From the NCBI GenBank assembly GCA_017644045.1, contig JAEPMI010000012.1:1-64000 (forward strand): a stretch of 64,000 nt of DNA, written 5' to 3'. Source of the DNA: Deltaproteobacteria bacterium (lineage in GTDB: Bacteria > Myxococcota_A > Polyangia > Polyangiales > Houyiibacteriaceae). Position 1 is the first letter of the stretch. Every line of letters begins with the position of its first letter. Both the position numbers and the translations under genes were made by a program. The notes below the pieces were generated by a model. That model had not been told where the DNA came from. It saw only the letters and a program-made list of their open reading frames with translations, and did not search any database. Positions 34,367-43,877 of the stretch are shown in pieces.

Positions 34367-35563
34367 CTACCAATCGATGGATTGGCCGCGCTGCCGCCAG
34401 AGCGGGGACTGCTCACGGAGTCGCGCGACGGTCTCGACGACGTGGTCCGCGACGGCGTCGATCTGGGCCTCGTCGGTGTGGCGCCCGAGGCCGAAGCGGA
34501 TCGAGGTCCCGGCCCGGTCGGCGTCCAGGCCCATGGCGCGCAGCACGTAGCTCGGCTCGGTCGACGCGCTCGTGCACGCCGCTCCGCTGGAGACGGCCAC
34601 CACCTTCGAGAGCGCCAGCAGCAGGCCCTCCCCGTCGATGCCGGCGAAGGAGACGTTGAGATTCCCCGGGTGGCGCGGCCCGTCCAGCGGTGGGCCGTTG
34701 AGGTCGGTCGCCTCCACCGCCAGCACGCGCTCGGCCAGCCGGTCGCGGAGGCCACGCAGACGCTCGGCCTCTGCGGCACCTTCGGTCCGCTGGATGGCCG
34801 CGGCGGCGCCGAAGCCGACGATGCCCGGGACGTTCGCGGTGCCGGCGCGCATCCCGTGCTCCTGGCCACCGCCGTCGGCCTCGGCCACCAAACGGACCCG
34901 CGGACCGCTCCGGCGCACGTAGAGAGCGCCAACGCCCTTCGGGCCGTAGAGCTTGTGCGCGTTGAAGGACGCGAGGTCCACGTTCATCGCGTCGACGTCG
35001 AAGTCGAGGTAGCCGAGGCCCTGGCTCGCGTCGCAGTGGAGGAGCACGCCTTTCTCGCGGGTGATCGCGCCGATGGCCGCGATGTCCTGGACCGTGCCGA
35101 CCTCGTTGTTGCAGAGCATCACCGAGACCAGGACCGTCTTCTCTTCGATCGCTGCGGCGATGGCTGCGGGATCGACGCGGCCCGTCTCGTTGACCGGGAC
35201 CCGCGTGACGCGAAAGCCCTCGCGCTCCAGATGGGTCGCGGAGTCGAGCACCGCCTTGTGCTCGGTGACCGGGACGATCAGGTGGTCGCCCTGGTCCCGG
35301 TAGGCGTGCATCACGCCCTTGAGCGCGAGGTTGTCGCTCTCGGTCGCTCCGGACGTGAAGACGAGGGTTCGCGCGGGGGCGCCGACCAGCTCGGCCACCT
35401 GTCGTCGCCCCTCCTCGACGGCGTCGGCCGCGCGGTGCCCGAAGGGGTGGGCGCGGCTCGCCGCGTTGCCGAAGTGCTCGCTGAAGTAGGGGAGCATCGC
35501 CTCCAGCACCCGCGGGTCGACCGGAGTCGTGGCGTGGTGGTCGAGGTAGATGAGCTCCGTCAT
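34367..35563 (-). CDS. iscS: Cysteine desulfurase (IscS/NifS)
   Basis: 398 residues. PLP enzyme that takes sulfur from cysteine for Fe-S assembly. IYLDHHATTPVDP at the start, TEHKAVLDS, HCDASQGLG, then the PLP lysine Lys204 in SFNAHKLYGPKG, and the active-site Cys330 in SSGAACTSAS. No gap or missing residue. It is ten bases downstream of the SufT-like gene (35574), probably one transcript, and upstream of the A-type carrier. The gene symbol is by family; NifS-type naming is equally possible. Confidence 0.95.
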   Translation of the reverse strand: MTELIYLDHHATTPVDPRVLEAMLPYFSEHFGNAASRAHPFGHRAADAVEEGRRQVAELVGAPARTLVFTSGATESDNLALKGVMHAYRDQGDHLIVPVTEHKAVLDSATHLEREGFRVTRVPVNETGRVDPAAIAAAIEEKTVLVSVMLCNNEVGTVQDIAAIGAITREKGVLLHCDASQGLGYLDFDVDAMNVDLASFNAHKLYGPKGVGALYVRRSGPRVRLVAEADGGGQEHGMRAGTANVPGIVGFGAAAAIQRTEGAAEAERLRGLRDRLAERVLAVEATDLNGPPLDGPRHPGNLNVSFAGIDGEGLLLALSKVVAVSSGAACTSASTEPSYVLRAMGLDADRAGTSIRFGLGRHTDEAQIDAVADHVVETVARLREQSPLWRQRGQSIDW

Positions 35564-35573
35564 CGCGAATCCG

Positions 35574-36044
35574 TCAGAGGAGCCCGAGCTCGAGGAGCGC
35601 TTCCTCGGTCATCCGGTCCTTGGTCCAGGGCGGGTCCCACACCAGCTTCACGTGCGAGCGGCGCACGCCCTCGGTGGCTCCGACGCGCTCGGCGACGTCC
35701 TTCACGATCTGCCCGGCCACCGGACAAGCGGGGGCGGTGAGAGTCATCCGGACCTCGACGTCGCCCTCGTCGGTGATGTCGAGCCCGTAGATCAGCCCGA
35801 GGTCATAGACGTTGAGCGGGATCTCGGGGTCGAAGATGGACTTGAGGGTCTCGACGACGCGGGGCTCGAGCTCGGCGGGGTCGACCGCGACCGTTCGCGC
35901 TTCGTCGCCGCCGAACGCCTCGTCGATGTCGTCGGCGGGGCTCGGCGCCGGGCCGTTCCCCGCGATGGCGAGGTGGCGCCGACCGTCCTTGCGCTGGACG
36001 ATCTTGTGGACCTTCAGGTCCTCGACGTCGAATTCGTCGCTCAC
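35574..36044 (-). CDS. SufT/MIP18-family Fe-S assembly protein
   Basis: 156 residues from GTG 36044. MIP18/DUF59 domain in the second half: DPEIPLNVYDLGLIYGLDI, VRMTLTAPACPVAGQI with the conserved Cys, and VWDPPWTKDRM. Such proteins help load Fe-S clusters. A 70-residue N-terminal extension precedes the domain. The GTG is chosen because TATGGG with an upstream TGC (extended -10) ends six bases before it; a longer ATG start at 36116 would abut the divergent photolyase. First gene of the Fe-S cluster unit. Confidence 0.85.
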   Translation of the reverse strand: MSDEFDVEDLKVHKIVQRKDGRRHLAIAGNGPAPSPADDIDEAFGGDEARTVAVDPAELEPRVVETLKSIFDPEIPLNVYDLGLIYGLDITDEGDVEVRMTLTAPACPVAGQIVKDVAERVGATEGVRRSHVKLVWDPPWTKDRMTEEALLELGLL

Positions 36045-36050
36045 GAGCGT

Positions 36051-36056
36051 CCCATA
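36051..36056 (-). promoter_or_regulatory. Extended -10 TGC-TATGGG, 6 nt before GTG 36044
   Basis: Minus-strand TGC-TATGGG ends six bases before the GTG. The gap is shared with the divergent photolyase gene that begins at 36122. Confidence 0.45.
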
Positions 36057-36121
36057 GCACGGGTGCTCTCGCCCCGCCCAGGGATGGAAGCACTGCGCCT
36101 CTGACCCCAGAGCCACGGGTC

Positions 36122-37645
36122 ATGCGGACCCTCCACCTCGTGCTCGGCGACCAGCTCGACGCCGGCAGCGCCTTCTTCGAGGAGGTCGGCGACGAGCCCG
36201 TGCTCCTGATGGAGCTGGACGCGGAGGCCACCTTCGTTCGCCAGCACAAGCTTCGGCTGGTGCTCTTCTTCTCGGCGATGCGCCACTTCCGCGACGCGCT
36301 GGTGGAGCGCGGCTTCCAGGTCCGCTACTCGACCGTCGACGACCCGGAAAACGCGGGCGACTTCGAGCACGAGCTGGCGCGCTGGATCGGCGTGCTCGAG
36401 GTAGACACCGTTCGCGTGCGCGAGCCCGGGGACTGGCGGGTCCGCGACGCGCTGGTCGCCGGCTGCGCGAGCGCGGGCGCCTCGCTCCGGATCGTCCCGG
36501 ACGACCACTTCCTCTGCTCGACGAAGGAGTTCGCCCACTGGCGGCGTGGTCGAAAGCAGCTGGTCATGGAGCACTTCTACCGCTCGCTGCGAAAGCGCGA
36601 GGGCGTGCTCATGAACGGCGGCGAGCCCGAGGGCGGCCAGTGGAACTTCGACGAGGACAACCGCGCGAGCTTCGGAAAGAAGGGTCCACCGGATTACCCG
36701 GAGCCGCCCACCCATCGTGCGGACGCCATCACCGAGGAGGTGATCGCGCTCGTCGACGAGCGCTACCCCGACCACCCGGGCGACACCGCGACCTTCGCCC
36801 TCCCGGTGACCCGCCGGCAGGCCCGCTACGCGCTCCGGCGATTCATCGAGGACCGGCTGCCGACCTTCGGCAGACACCAGGACGCGATGGCGACCGGGCG
36901 CCCCTTTCTTTCGCACTCGGTGCTGAGCACCGCGATCAACCTGCAGCTCCTGCACCCGCGCGAGGTCGTGCGCGCGGCGGAGGCCGCCTACGCCGAGGGG
37001 CACGCACCCATCGCCGCCGTCGAGGGCTTCATCCGGCAGGTGCTGGGCTGGCGCGAGTTCGTGCGGGGCATCTACATGACCGAGATGCCGGCCTACGCCG
37101 AGCGCAACGCGCTCGAGGCGGAGGGCTCGCTGCCCGAGAGCTACTGGACGGGCGAGACGGAGATGGTCTGCGTGCGCGAGTGCATGAGCGCAGTGCTCAC
37201 CCATGGGTACGCCCACCACATCCAGCGGCTGATGGTGCTCGGGCTCTACGCCATGCTCCTGGGGGTCGACCCCTACGAGGTCCACGAGTGGCACCTGGCC
37301 ATGTACTCGGACGCGATCGACTGGGTGTCGCTCCCGAACGTGCTGGGCATGAGCCAGTTCGGCGACGGCGGCCTGGTCGGCACCAAGCCCTACGCCGCCA
37401 GCGGCGCCTACGTGAGCCGGATGAGCGACTACTGCGGGAGCTGCCGCTTCGATCCGAAGCAGGCCACCGGCGACGACGCCTGCCCGATGACCACGCTCTA
37501 CTGGGACTTCCTCCGGCGGCATCGGGATCGGCTCTCGAGCAACCACCGGATGGGCTTCCAGCTCGAGAACCTCGCCCGAAAGGACGACGATGAGCTGGTC
37601 GCCATCCGGAAGCGCGCCGACCGTTTGCGGGCCGATCCGGTCTGA
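36122..37645 (+). CDS. Fe-S bacterial cryptochrome/(6-4) photolyase (PhrB-type)
   Basis: 507 residues. Light-driven repair of UV lesions, using FAD. The four Fe-S cysteines of Agrobacterium PhrB (350, 438, 441, 454) fall at exactly the same residue numbers here (MVCVRECM, YCGSC, ACPMTT). His-rich HGYAHHIQRL and LGMSQFGDGG surround the FAD site. An N-terminal antenna-type domain begins RTLHLVLGDQL. Complete, no odd features. Divergent from Fe-S assembly genes 77 bp away, which suggests joint supply of its cluster. Confidence 0.94.
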   Translation: MRTLHLVLGDQLDAGSAFFEEVGDEPVLLMELDAEATFVRQHKLRLVLFFSAMRHFRDALVERGFQVRYSTVDDPENAGDFEHELARWIGVLEVDTVRVREPGDWRVRDALVAGCASAGASLRIVPDDHFLCSTKEFAHWRRGRKQLVMEHFYRSLRKREGVLMNGGEPEGGQWNFDEDNRASFGKKGPPDYPEPPTHRADAITEEVIALVDERYPDHPGDTATFALPVTRRQARYALRRFIEDRLPTFGRHQDAMATGRPFLSHSVLSTAINLQLLHPREVVRAAEAAYAEGHAPIAAVEGFIRQVLGWREFVRGIYMTEMPAYAERNALEAEGSLPESYWTGETEMVCVRECMSAVLTHGYAHHIQRLMVLGLYAMLLGVDPYEVHEWHLAMYSDAIDWVSLPNVLGMSQFGDGGLVGTKPYAASGAYVSRMSDYCGSCRFDPKQATGDDACPMTTLYWDFLRRHRDRLSSNHRMGFQLENLARKDDDELVAIRKRADRLRADPV

Positions 37646-37692
37646 GCCGGAAGGCTCTGGGCGCCTCGCGCGTTGCGGGGTACACCCCTCCG

Positions 37693-39924
37693 ATGCGCTC
37701 GCCCACCACCCTCGCCGCCCTCGGCACCGTGCTCGCTCTGATGACCGTCGCCGGGTGCCCCGAAACCACCCCCCCGGACCCGGACCCGGAGCCCGACAAC
37801 GGTCCGGCTGCGAGCGGCGGCGAAAGCGCTACGCTCCCTCCGCCCATGGCCAAGCGAGTCCCACACGAGCACCGCACCCACGACCACGTCCGCGAGGACC
37901 CCTACTTCTGGTTGCGCGACGACGACCGCGAGGATCCGGAGATCCTCGCCTACCTCGAGGCGGAGAACGCCTACACCGAGCAGCAGCTCGCGCCCCAGGC
38001 GGAGTTCCGCGAGGCGCTCTTCCAGGAGATCGTCGGTCGCATCCCGCAGGACGACGCGAGCGTCCCGGTGAAGGTCGACGGCTGGTGGCGCTACGTGCGC
38101 AACGAGACCGGCAAGGAGTACGACATCCACTGCCGCCTCCCCGCGAGCGCGCCCGAGCCCGACCCCGAAGCCGGCCCAGCGGATGGCGAGCAGATCATCT
38201 TCGACGAGAACGCGCGGGCCGAGGGTCACGACTACTACGCGGCGGTGGGCCCGGCCGTGAGCATCGACGGCAAGACGATGGCGTTCGGCGAGGACACCCT
38301 CAGCCGCCGCATCTACACCCTGCGCTTCAAGGACCTCGAGAGCGGCGAGCTGCTCGAGGACACCATCGAGGGCACGACCGGCGGCGCCGTCTGGGCGCTC
38401 GACCACAGGACCGTCTTCTACGTGAAGCGCGAAGAGGGAACCCTCCGCGCCTACCAGGTCTGGCGCCACACCCTCGGCGAGAGCGAGGACACGCTCGTCT
38501 TCGAAGAGACCGACGACGAGTTTTACGTCTCCGTCGGCCGCAGCCGCTCGCGGGACTACATCCTCATCGCCTCGAGCCAGACCGTGAGCAGCGAGTACCG
38601 CGTGGTGGATGCGCGGCACCCGGACCGCGAGCCGCAGATGGTCCTGCCACGCGAGCGCAACCACGAGTACGACGTGGACCACCTCAACGGGCGCTTCTAC
38701 ATCCGCACCAACTGGGAGGCGAAGGACTTCCGGCTGATGAGCGTCCGGCCCCGTGAGAGTGCCGACAAGAGCAAGTGGCGCGTCGAGATCCCCGCGCGCG
38801 AGGGCGTACTCTTCCGTGGCTTCGAGCTCTTCGAGGACTACCTGGTCGCCTCCGAGCGGCAGAACGGCATCGCCGGCCTGCGCGTGCTCAAGTGGGCCCG
38901 CGGCGGGCGCGTCGATGCGGACGCGGGCCACGCCATCGCCTTCGAGGAGCCCGTCTACTTCGCGACCATCGGCACCAACCCGGAGGTCGAGTCGAGCACG
39001 CTCCGGCTGCACTACACGTCGATGACGACGCCGTGGTCGACCATCGACTACGACATGGGCGCGCGCGAGCGCGAGGTGAAGAAGGTCCAGCGGGTGCTCG
39101 GCGACTTCGACCAGCACGCGTACGCGACCGAGCGCGTGACGGTCACCGCCCGCGACGGAACCCAGGTCCCCGTCTCGATCGTCCACCGCAGGGACCTGGA
39201 CCGCAGCCGGCCGCAGCCGCTGCTCCTCTACGCCTACGGCTCGTACGGCCACTCGATGGACCCGACCTTCAGCTCGGTGCGGCTGAGCCTGCTCGACCGC
39301 GGCGTCATCTACGCCATCGCCCACGTGCGTGGCGGCCAGGAGATGGGCCGCGGCTGGTACGAAGACGGCAAGCTGATGAACAAGAAGAACACCTTCTTCG
39401 ACTTCATCGACTGCGCGAAGCACCTCATCGACGCGGGCTGGACCTCCGCCGACCGGCTCTTCGGTCACGGCGGCAGCGCCGGCGGTCTGTTGATCGGCGC
39501 GGTGGCGAACATGGCGCCCGAGCTCTTCGAGGGACTCGTCGCCGACGTTCCCTTCGTCGACGTCGTGACCACCATGCTCGACGAGTCGATCCCGCTGACC
39601 ACCTTCGAGTACGACGAATGGGGCAACCCCAACGAGCAGGAAGCCTACGAGTACATGCTCAGCTACTCGCCTTACGACAACGTCACGGCGCAGGACTACC
39701 CGAACATGCTCGTCATCAGTGGTCTGCACGACTCGCAGGTGCAGTTCTGGGAACCGGCCAAGTGGGTCGCTCGGCTCCGGCATCGCAAGACCGACGACAA
39801 CCAGCTCCTGATGCACATGAACCTCGAGGCCGGCCACGGCGGCGCCTCGGGGCGCTTCCGCCGGCACCGCGAGACCGCGATGACCTACGCCTTCCTGCTC
39901 TCGCTCGTCGACATCACCGAATAG
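37693..39924 (+). CDS. Oligopeptidase-B/prolyl-oligopeptidase-type lipoprotein (S9)
   Basis: 743 residues. Signal with lipobox MTVAGC and a Pro/Asp linker, then PHEHRTHDHVREDPYFWLRDD, a family N-terminus. The beta-propeller covers about 130-470. The catalytic domain holds GHGGSAGGLLIGA (Ser nucleophile), GLHDSQV (Asp) and EAGHGG (His). Oligopeptidase B is usually cytosolic; here it is a predicted periplasmic or surface lipoprotein. TACACC ends six bases before the ATG. Substrate preference (basic residues) is assumed from the family. Confidence 0.9.
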   Translation: MRSPTTLAALGTVLALMTVAGCPETTPPDPDPEPDNGPAASGGESATLPPPMAKRVPHEHRTHDHVREDPYFWLRDDDREDPEILAYLEAENAYTEQQLAPQAEFREALFQEIVGRIPQDDASVPVKVDGWWRYVRNETGKEYDIHCRLPASAPEPDPEAGPADGEQIIFDENARAEGHDYYAAVGPAVSIDGKTMAFGEDTLSRRIYTLRFKDLESGELLEDTIEGTTGGAVWALDHRTVFYVKREEGTLRAYQVWRHTLGESEDTLVFEETDDEFYVSVGRSRSRDYILIASSQTVSSEYRVVDARHPDREPQMVLPRERNHEYDVDHLNGRFYIRTNWEAKDFRLMSVRPRESADKSKWRVEIPAREGVLFRGFELFEDYLVASERQNGIAGLRVLKWARGGRVDADAGHAIAFEEPVYFATIGTNPEVESSTLRLHYTSMTTPWSTIDYDMGAREREVKKVQRVLGDFDQHAYATERVTVTARDGTQVPVSIVHRRDLDRSRPQPLLLYAYGSYGHSMDPTFSSVRLSLLDRGVIYAIAHVRGGQEMGRGWYEDGKLMNKKNTFFDFIDCAKHLIDAGWTSADRLFGHGGSAGGLLIGAVANMAPELFEGLVADVPFVDVVTTMLDESIPLTTFEYDEWGNPNEQEAYEYMLSYSPYDNVTAQDYPNMLVISGLHDSQVQFWEPAKWVARLRHRKTDDNQLLMHMNLEAGHGGASGRFRRHRETAMTYAFLLSLVDITE

Positions 39925-40008
39925 GGCGTCACCGAGCGTTCTCACGGTCGCCACCACCGCTGACCCCGTCCATGGGAAGGTTCCCCCTCTGTCACCGTAG
40001 GGGGATGC

Positions 40009-43000
40009 ATGGGATCACTGGATGGGAAGAAGGTCTGCGTCACGGGGAAGCTCTCGGAGAGCCGCTCGGCGATCGAGAGCAAGCTGAAGGAGCTCGGCGC
40101 GAGCATCGCCAAGGGCGTGACGAAGACGACCGACCTCCTGGTCGCCGGAGAGAAGGCCGGGAGCAAGCTCGCCAAGGCCGAGAAGGAAGGCATCCCGGTC
40201 ATCGACCAGGCGGGCCTCGACGCGCTCCTCGGCGGCAAGAGCCTCGACGAGGTACTCGGCGGGAGCGCGCCGGCGAAGACTCCAGCGAAGACCCCGGCAA
40301 AGGCCGCCCCGAAGGCGGCACCCGCGAAAGCAGCCGCGCCGAGTGGCAAGCCGCACGAAGGGCAGGTCTTCGTGCTCACCGGCGAGCTCGACATCGACCG
40401 CGGGGACGCGAAGCGGCAGCTGGTGGCGCTCGGCGCGCGGGTGACCGGGAGCGTCTCCGGCAAGACGACTGCGCTCCTTTGCGGTGACGAGCCCGGCGGG
40501 TCGAAGATCAGCAAGGCCGAATCGAAGGGCATCCCCGTGGTCGACAAGGCGGGCGTCGAGCGATTGCTCGCGGGCCAGCCCCTCGAGGCCCTCTCGGGCC
40601 CAGCGCCTGCGAAGGCCGAGGCTCCCGCGACCGAGCGCACGCCACTGCCGGCCATCCCGGAGCGCAAGGACGGGCCGTACGCGAGCAAGCACCCCGGCTC
40701 CGACCAGGTCGAGTACGAAGGCCAGTTCGAGAACGGCCAGATGGTCGGCACCTGGAAGCGCTACTGGCCGAACGGGACACTGCAGTGGCAGGTCGGCTGG
40801 GTTCTGGGGCAGCGCCAGGGGCCCATCGAGGCGTGGCACGAGAACGGCGAGAAGCACTACACCGGCGAGTACGTCGACGACCAACAGTCTGGTGAGTGGA
40901 CGTACTGGTATGACGACGGCGCGTACTTCCAGACCTACTTCTTCGAGAAGGGCCTGAAGACCGGCGACTACACGTGCGACGAGCGCGATGGCTCGCCGCG
41001 TGCGCGCGGTCAGTTCGTGGAGGGGAAGCTCCACGGCCAGTGGGAGTGGCGGAACCAGAAAGACCACGAGCGGGTCAAGCGCGGCTACGAGCGGGGCGCG
41101 TTCACCGGCATGAGCGAGGCCTGGTACTACGGCGGCCAGCTCGCGTACCGGAAGGAGTACCGCGGTGGCGGTCTCTGCGGTGTCTTCGAGGAGTACTACC
41201 CGGACGGCAAGCCGAAGAAGATCGGCGAGTACTCGCAGGAGCGCACCGGTCTCATCCGGATGGAGACCTACGCCGAGGACGGGACGAAGACCGTCGAGGA
41301 AGGCAGCGAGAAGAAGCTCCCGGAGAAGTTGCTGAAGGACGAGAAGAAGCTCGCCAAGCTCGCGGAGCGGCTGAAGAAGGCCAAGGACGAATACAAGAAG
41401 GACGACATCCTCGAGAAGGCCGCGGGCGAGTGGTCACTGAAGTACCCGCTGCTGCTGCATCTCTTCCGCGAAGACATCTACGATCTCGGCGCAGACTGGG
41501 AGCTCTGGCGCTTCCTCGCCGAGAACACGCACCTGGTGACGGGCGAGGACGTCGCGAAGCTGCTGCGCACGGCCAAGCCGAAGAAGGACATGCACAGCCC
41601 GCACATCCCGGGCTGGCCCGGCTCGCTCGACGAGATGGTGATGCGCGTCTACGCGAAGGACCCGGAGCCCATCGACGCCGTGCTCCCGGAGCTGAAGGGC
41701 AAGCTCGCCACCGGCGTGAAGTTCTGCCTGGCGCGCTTCGGCAAGGACGTGAAGGTCGGCGATCATGCCAAGGGCCTCGCCAAGAAGATGGTCGACGACT
41801 ACGGCATCGGTGAGCGCATCCTCTGGCCGACCGGCGACGGCGACGTCGACTGGCGCGATCTCTTCCATGGCCATCGGCGTGACGAGCCGACCGAGCATTT
41901 CGCGCCCTTCCTCGAGCTGCTGACGGACAGCGACTCCTACGAAGAGGCCGTGCTCGAGGCCGTGATGCAGCGGCTCGAGAAGGAGTACAGCAACGAGATC
42001 GGGCTACCCCGCGTGATCCCGGCGATTCGGCGGGCGACCCCCGAGCAGCTGCAGAAGATCCTCGACAAGGCGACGCTCGGCGACGAGACGGTCGAGATGA
42101 CCCGCAAGACCTTCTTCGAGCTGCGGGACGACGACGCCGATACCGTCACGAAGGTCGCGCTGGGCTCCGAGGAGAAGGGCCTTCGGCGCTGGCCGATGGT
42201 CGCGTGCGCGATTCTGAAGCGGAAGGCCGAGGGGCTCGACATCCCCAAGGAGCTCATCGACGCGCTCCCCATCGAGGGCGTGAGCATCGCCACCTCGTGG
42301 ATCGACCAGGCGATCCGCGCGGAGCTCGGCACCGACCACAACAAGCACTTCGATCTCCACGGGCTCGCGAGGGCGGTGCGCTACGCGGACCGGGACTCGC
42401 CAGGCAACCCGCGCAACGACTTGCTCGTCGAGGCGCTCCGCGCGCTGAGTGAAGAGCAGCTCCGTGCGCGCCTCGAGCAGCAGCTCGAAGAGAAGTACGC
42501 CAAGCAGAACGTCGCGCCCTATCTCTTCCTCGTCGACGACGAAGACTTCTGGAAGTCGGCCATCGAGACCATCGCCGAGAGCGAGTACGGCGGCGGACAC
42601 ACGATCGGCTTCGGCCTCGGGCTCCTCCCACTGAAGGCGCTCCCGCTGATCCTCGCGGGCAAGAAGAAGGCGCAGAAGAAGAACCAGGACGCCTACGACA
42701 CGGCGGCGCTGCTCTGCGTGACCCGGGCGGCGGAACGCGGAGAGGCGCTCGACGCCACGGCGGTGAAGTGCATCCGCTTCGACGTCGGCGGAAAGTACGA
42801 CTGGAACTACGTGATGCCGATGTTGCGGAAGGTGATCACCATCCTGCCGCGCGAGCACGGCGAGACGGTGCTCCTCGAGGGGCTGAAGAGCTCGAACGTG
42901 ACAACGTTCGCGCGGGCCTTCCGCTTCATCGGGGCCCACCCGAGCAAGACCGTCCTCGAGACGGCGATGACCAAGCTCCTCGAAGTCGAGACCAAGCTGA

Positions 43001-43860
43001 AGAGCGAGGGCGAGCGCGACGTCGAGGCCGGGCTCAAGTCGCTGCCGACGATGTACATGAACGAGCGGCGCGCCTATGTGAAGTGGCTCATGGAGAACGG
43101 CGGCGGCGCGAAGCTCAAGAACGCCTTCAAGAACGCCATCGGCAACCACAAGGACTTCGATGCGCTCGAGAAGGAGCTCGCGGAAGGTGGCAAGGAGGTC
43201 GCCAAGGAGCTCGACAAGGTCGACAAGGCGGTGCTGCTCGCGGAGCGAGCGCGGAAGGCGTCGAAGGGAGGCACCGAGGTCATCTACGCCTTCCGAAAGC
43301 TGCAGAAGGCACCGGCGACGCCCACGCTCAACCTCACCGGCGGCAAGCCCCCCGGCATCGACGCCGAGAGCTGGCCCGTCAAGGACGACGAGCCGATGGT
43401 CCACCTCTTCACGCTCGACCTCGAGACCATGCCCGAGCTGAAGAACCCGAAGACCGACACGCGCTCGGTGTCCTTCTTCTGCTGGTCGCCCAGCTACAAC
43501 GAGGCGTGGGAAGCCGGCAACGACCAGACCGCGCTCCTCAAGGCCACGAGCGACCAGGTGGGGACCGAGCACGAGCCGCCAGAAGAGGCCGAGCTGCGAA
43601 CCCAGGGACACTTCGAGGCCATCCGGATCGAGGTCCCGAGCAACGTGTGGTTCGCGGAGGGCGGCGTCCTCGGTGAGCTCCGGGGCGCCATCTACTCGCT
43701 GGGGGCGCGCGCCCTGGGTGAGCCGCTCTGGCTCCAGGGCGACGAGGGCGGCGGCTACGGCTACGTGATGCAGTTCGACGAGTCCTTCGTCGACGTCAAC
43801 CTGGGTGACATGGGCATCATGTACGTCTTCTCGGACGGCGGCTTCTGGCAGTGCCACTGA
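40009..43860 (+). CDS. 1283-residue BRCT / YwqK-like / helical / YwqG-like fusion
   Basis: A large soluble protein. Two BRCT-like domains (about 5-80 and 115-190, e.g. GKKVCVTGKLSESRSAIESK) flank an Ala/Lys/Pro linker. Residues about 225-420 are MORN-type YwqK antitoxin-like repeats (EGQFENGQMVGTWKRYWPNG). Residues about 440-1120 are long helical repeats. The end (about 1130-1283) resembles YwqG/DUF1963 (FCWSPSYNEAWEAGND and MQFDESFVDVNLGDMG). No signal peptide. AGGGGG stands just before the ATG. BRCT and YwqK-like calls are firm by pattern; the YwqG call is tentative. Function unknown. Confidence 0.72.
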   Translation: MGSLDGKKVCVTGKLSESRSAIESKLKELGASIAKGVTKTTDLLVAGEKAGSKLAKAEKEGIPVIDQAGLDALLGGKSLDEVLGGSAPAKTPAKTPAKAAPKAAPAKAAAPSGKPHEGQVFVLTGELDIDRGDAKRQLVALGARVTGSVSGKTTALLCGDEPGGSKISKAESKGIPVVDKAGVERLLAGQPLEALSGPAPAKAEAPATERTPLPAIPERKDGPYASKHPGSDQVEYEGQFENGQMVGTWKRYWPNGTLQWQVGWVLGQRQGPIEAWHENGEKHYTGEYVDDQQSGEWTYWYDDGAYFQTYFFEKGLKTGDYTCDERDGSPRARGQFVEGKLHGQWEWRNQKDHERVKRGYERGAFTGMSEAWYYGGQLAYRKEYRGGGLCGVFEEYYPDGKPKKIGEYSQERTGLIRMETYAEDGTKTVEEGSEKKLPEKLLKDEKKLAKLAERLKKAKDEYKKDDILEKAAGEWSLKYPLLLHLFREDIYDLGADWELWRFLAENTHLVTGEDVAKLLRTAKPKKDMHSPHIPGWPGSLDEMVMRVYAKDPEPIDAVLPELKGKLATGVKFCLARFGKDVKVGDHAKGLAKKMVDDYGIGERILWPTGDGDVDWRDLFHGHRRDEPTEHFAPFLELLTDSDSYEEAVLEAVMQRLEKEYSNEIGLPRVIPAIRRATPEQLQKILDKATLGDETVEMTRKTFFELRDDDADTVTKVALGSEEKGLRRWPMVACAILKRKAEGLDIPKELIDALPIEGVSIATSWIDQAIRAELGTDHNKHFDLHGLARAVRYADRDSPGNPRNDLLVEALRALSEEQLRARLEQQLEEKYAKQNVAPYLFLVDDEDFWKSAIETIAESEYGGGHTIGFGLGLLPLKALPLILAGKKKAQKKNQDAYDTAALLCVTRAAERGEALDATAVKCIRFDVGGKYDWNYVMPMLRKVITILPREHGETVLLEGLKSSNVTTFARAFRFIGAHPSKTVLETAMTKLLEVETKLKSEGERDVEAGLKSLPTMYMNERRAYVKWLMENGGGAKLKNAFKNAIGNHKDFDALEKELAEGGKEVAKELDKVDKAVLLAERARKASKGGTEVIYAFRKLQKAPATPTLNLTGGKPPGIDAESWPVKDDEPMVHLFTLDLETMPELKNPKTDTRSVSFFCWSPSYNEAWEAGNDQTALLKATSDQVGTEHEPPEEAELRTQGHFEAIRIEVPSNVWFAEGGVLGELRGAIYSLGARALGEPLWLQGDEGGGYGYVMQFDESFVDVNLGDMGIMYVFSDGGFWQCH

Positions 43861-43865
43861 AGGGA

Positions 43866-43871
43866 TAGGCT
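43866..43871 (+). promoter_or_regulatory. TAGGCT -10-like box, 6 nt before ATG 43878
   Basis: TAGGCT ends six bases before the ATG in the 17-base gap after the fusion gene. It suggests an independent, leaderless transcript for the zinc-finger gene. Confidence 0.5.
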
Positions 43872-43877
43872 CCGGGT

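Noticed and set aside
36045-36116. A longer start (ATG 36116) for the SufT-like gene.
   Set aside because: It would leave five bases to the divergent photolyase start. GTG 36044 has an extended -10 at the usual spacing; the choice is still not certain.
37498-39957. A minus-strand frame of 819 codons opposite the oligopeptidase gene.
   Set aside because: The plus-strand enzyme has its catalytic triad and signal peptide. The antisense product is low-complexity Val/Arg/Ala and has no start region.
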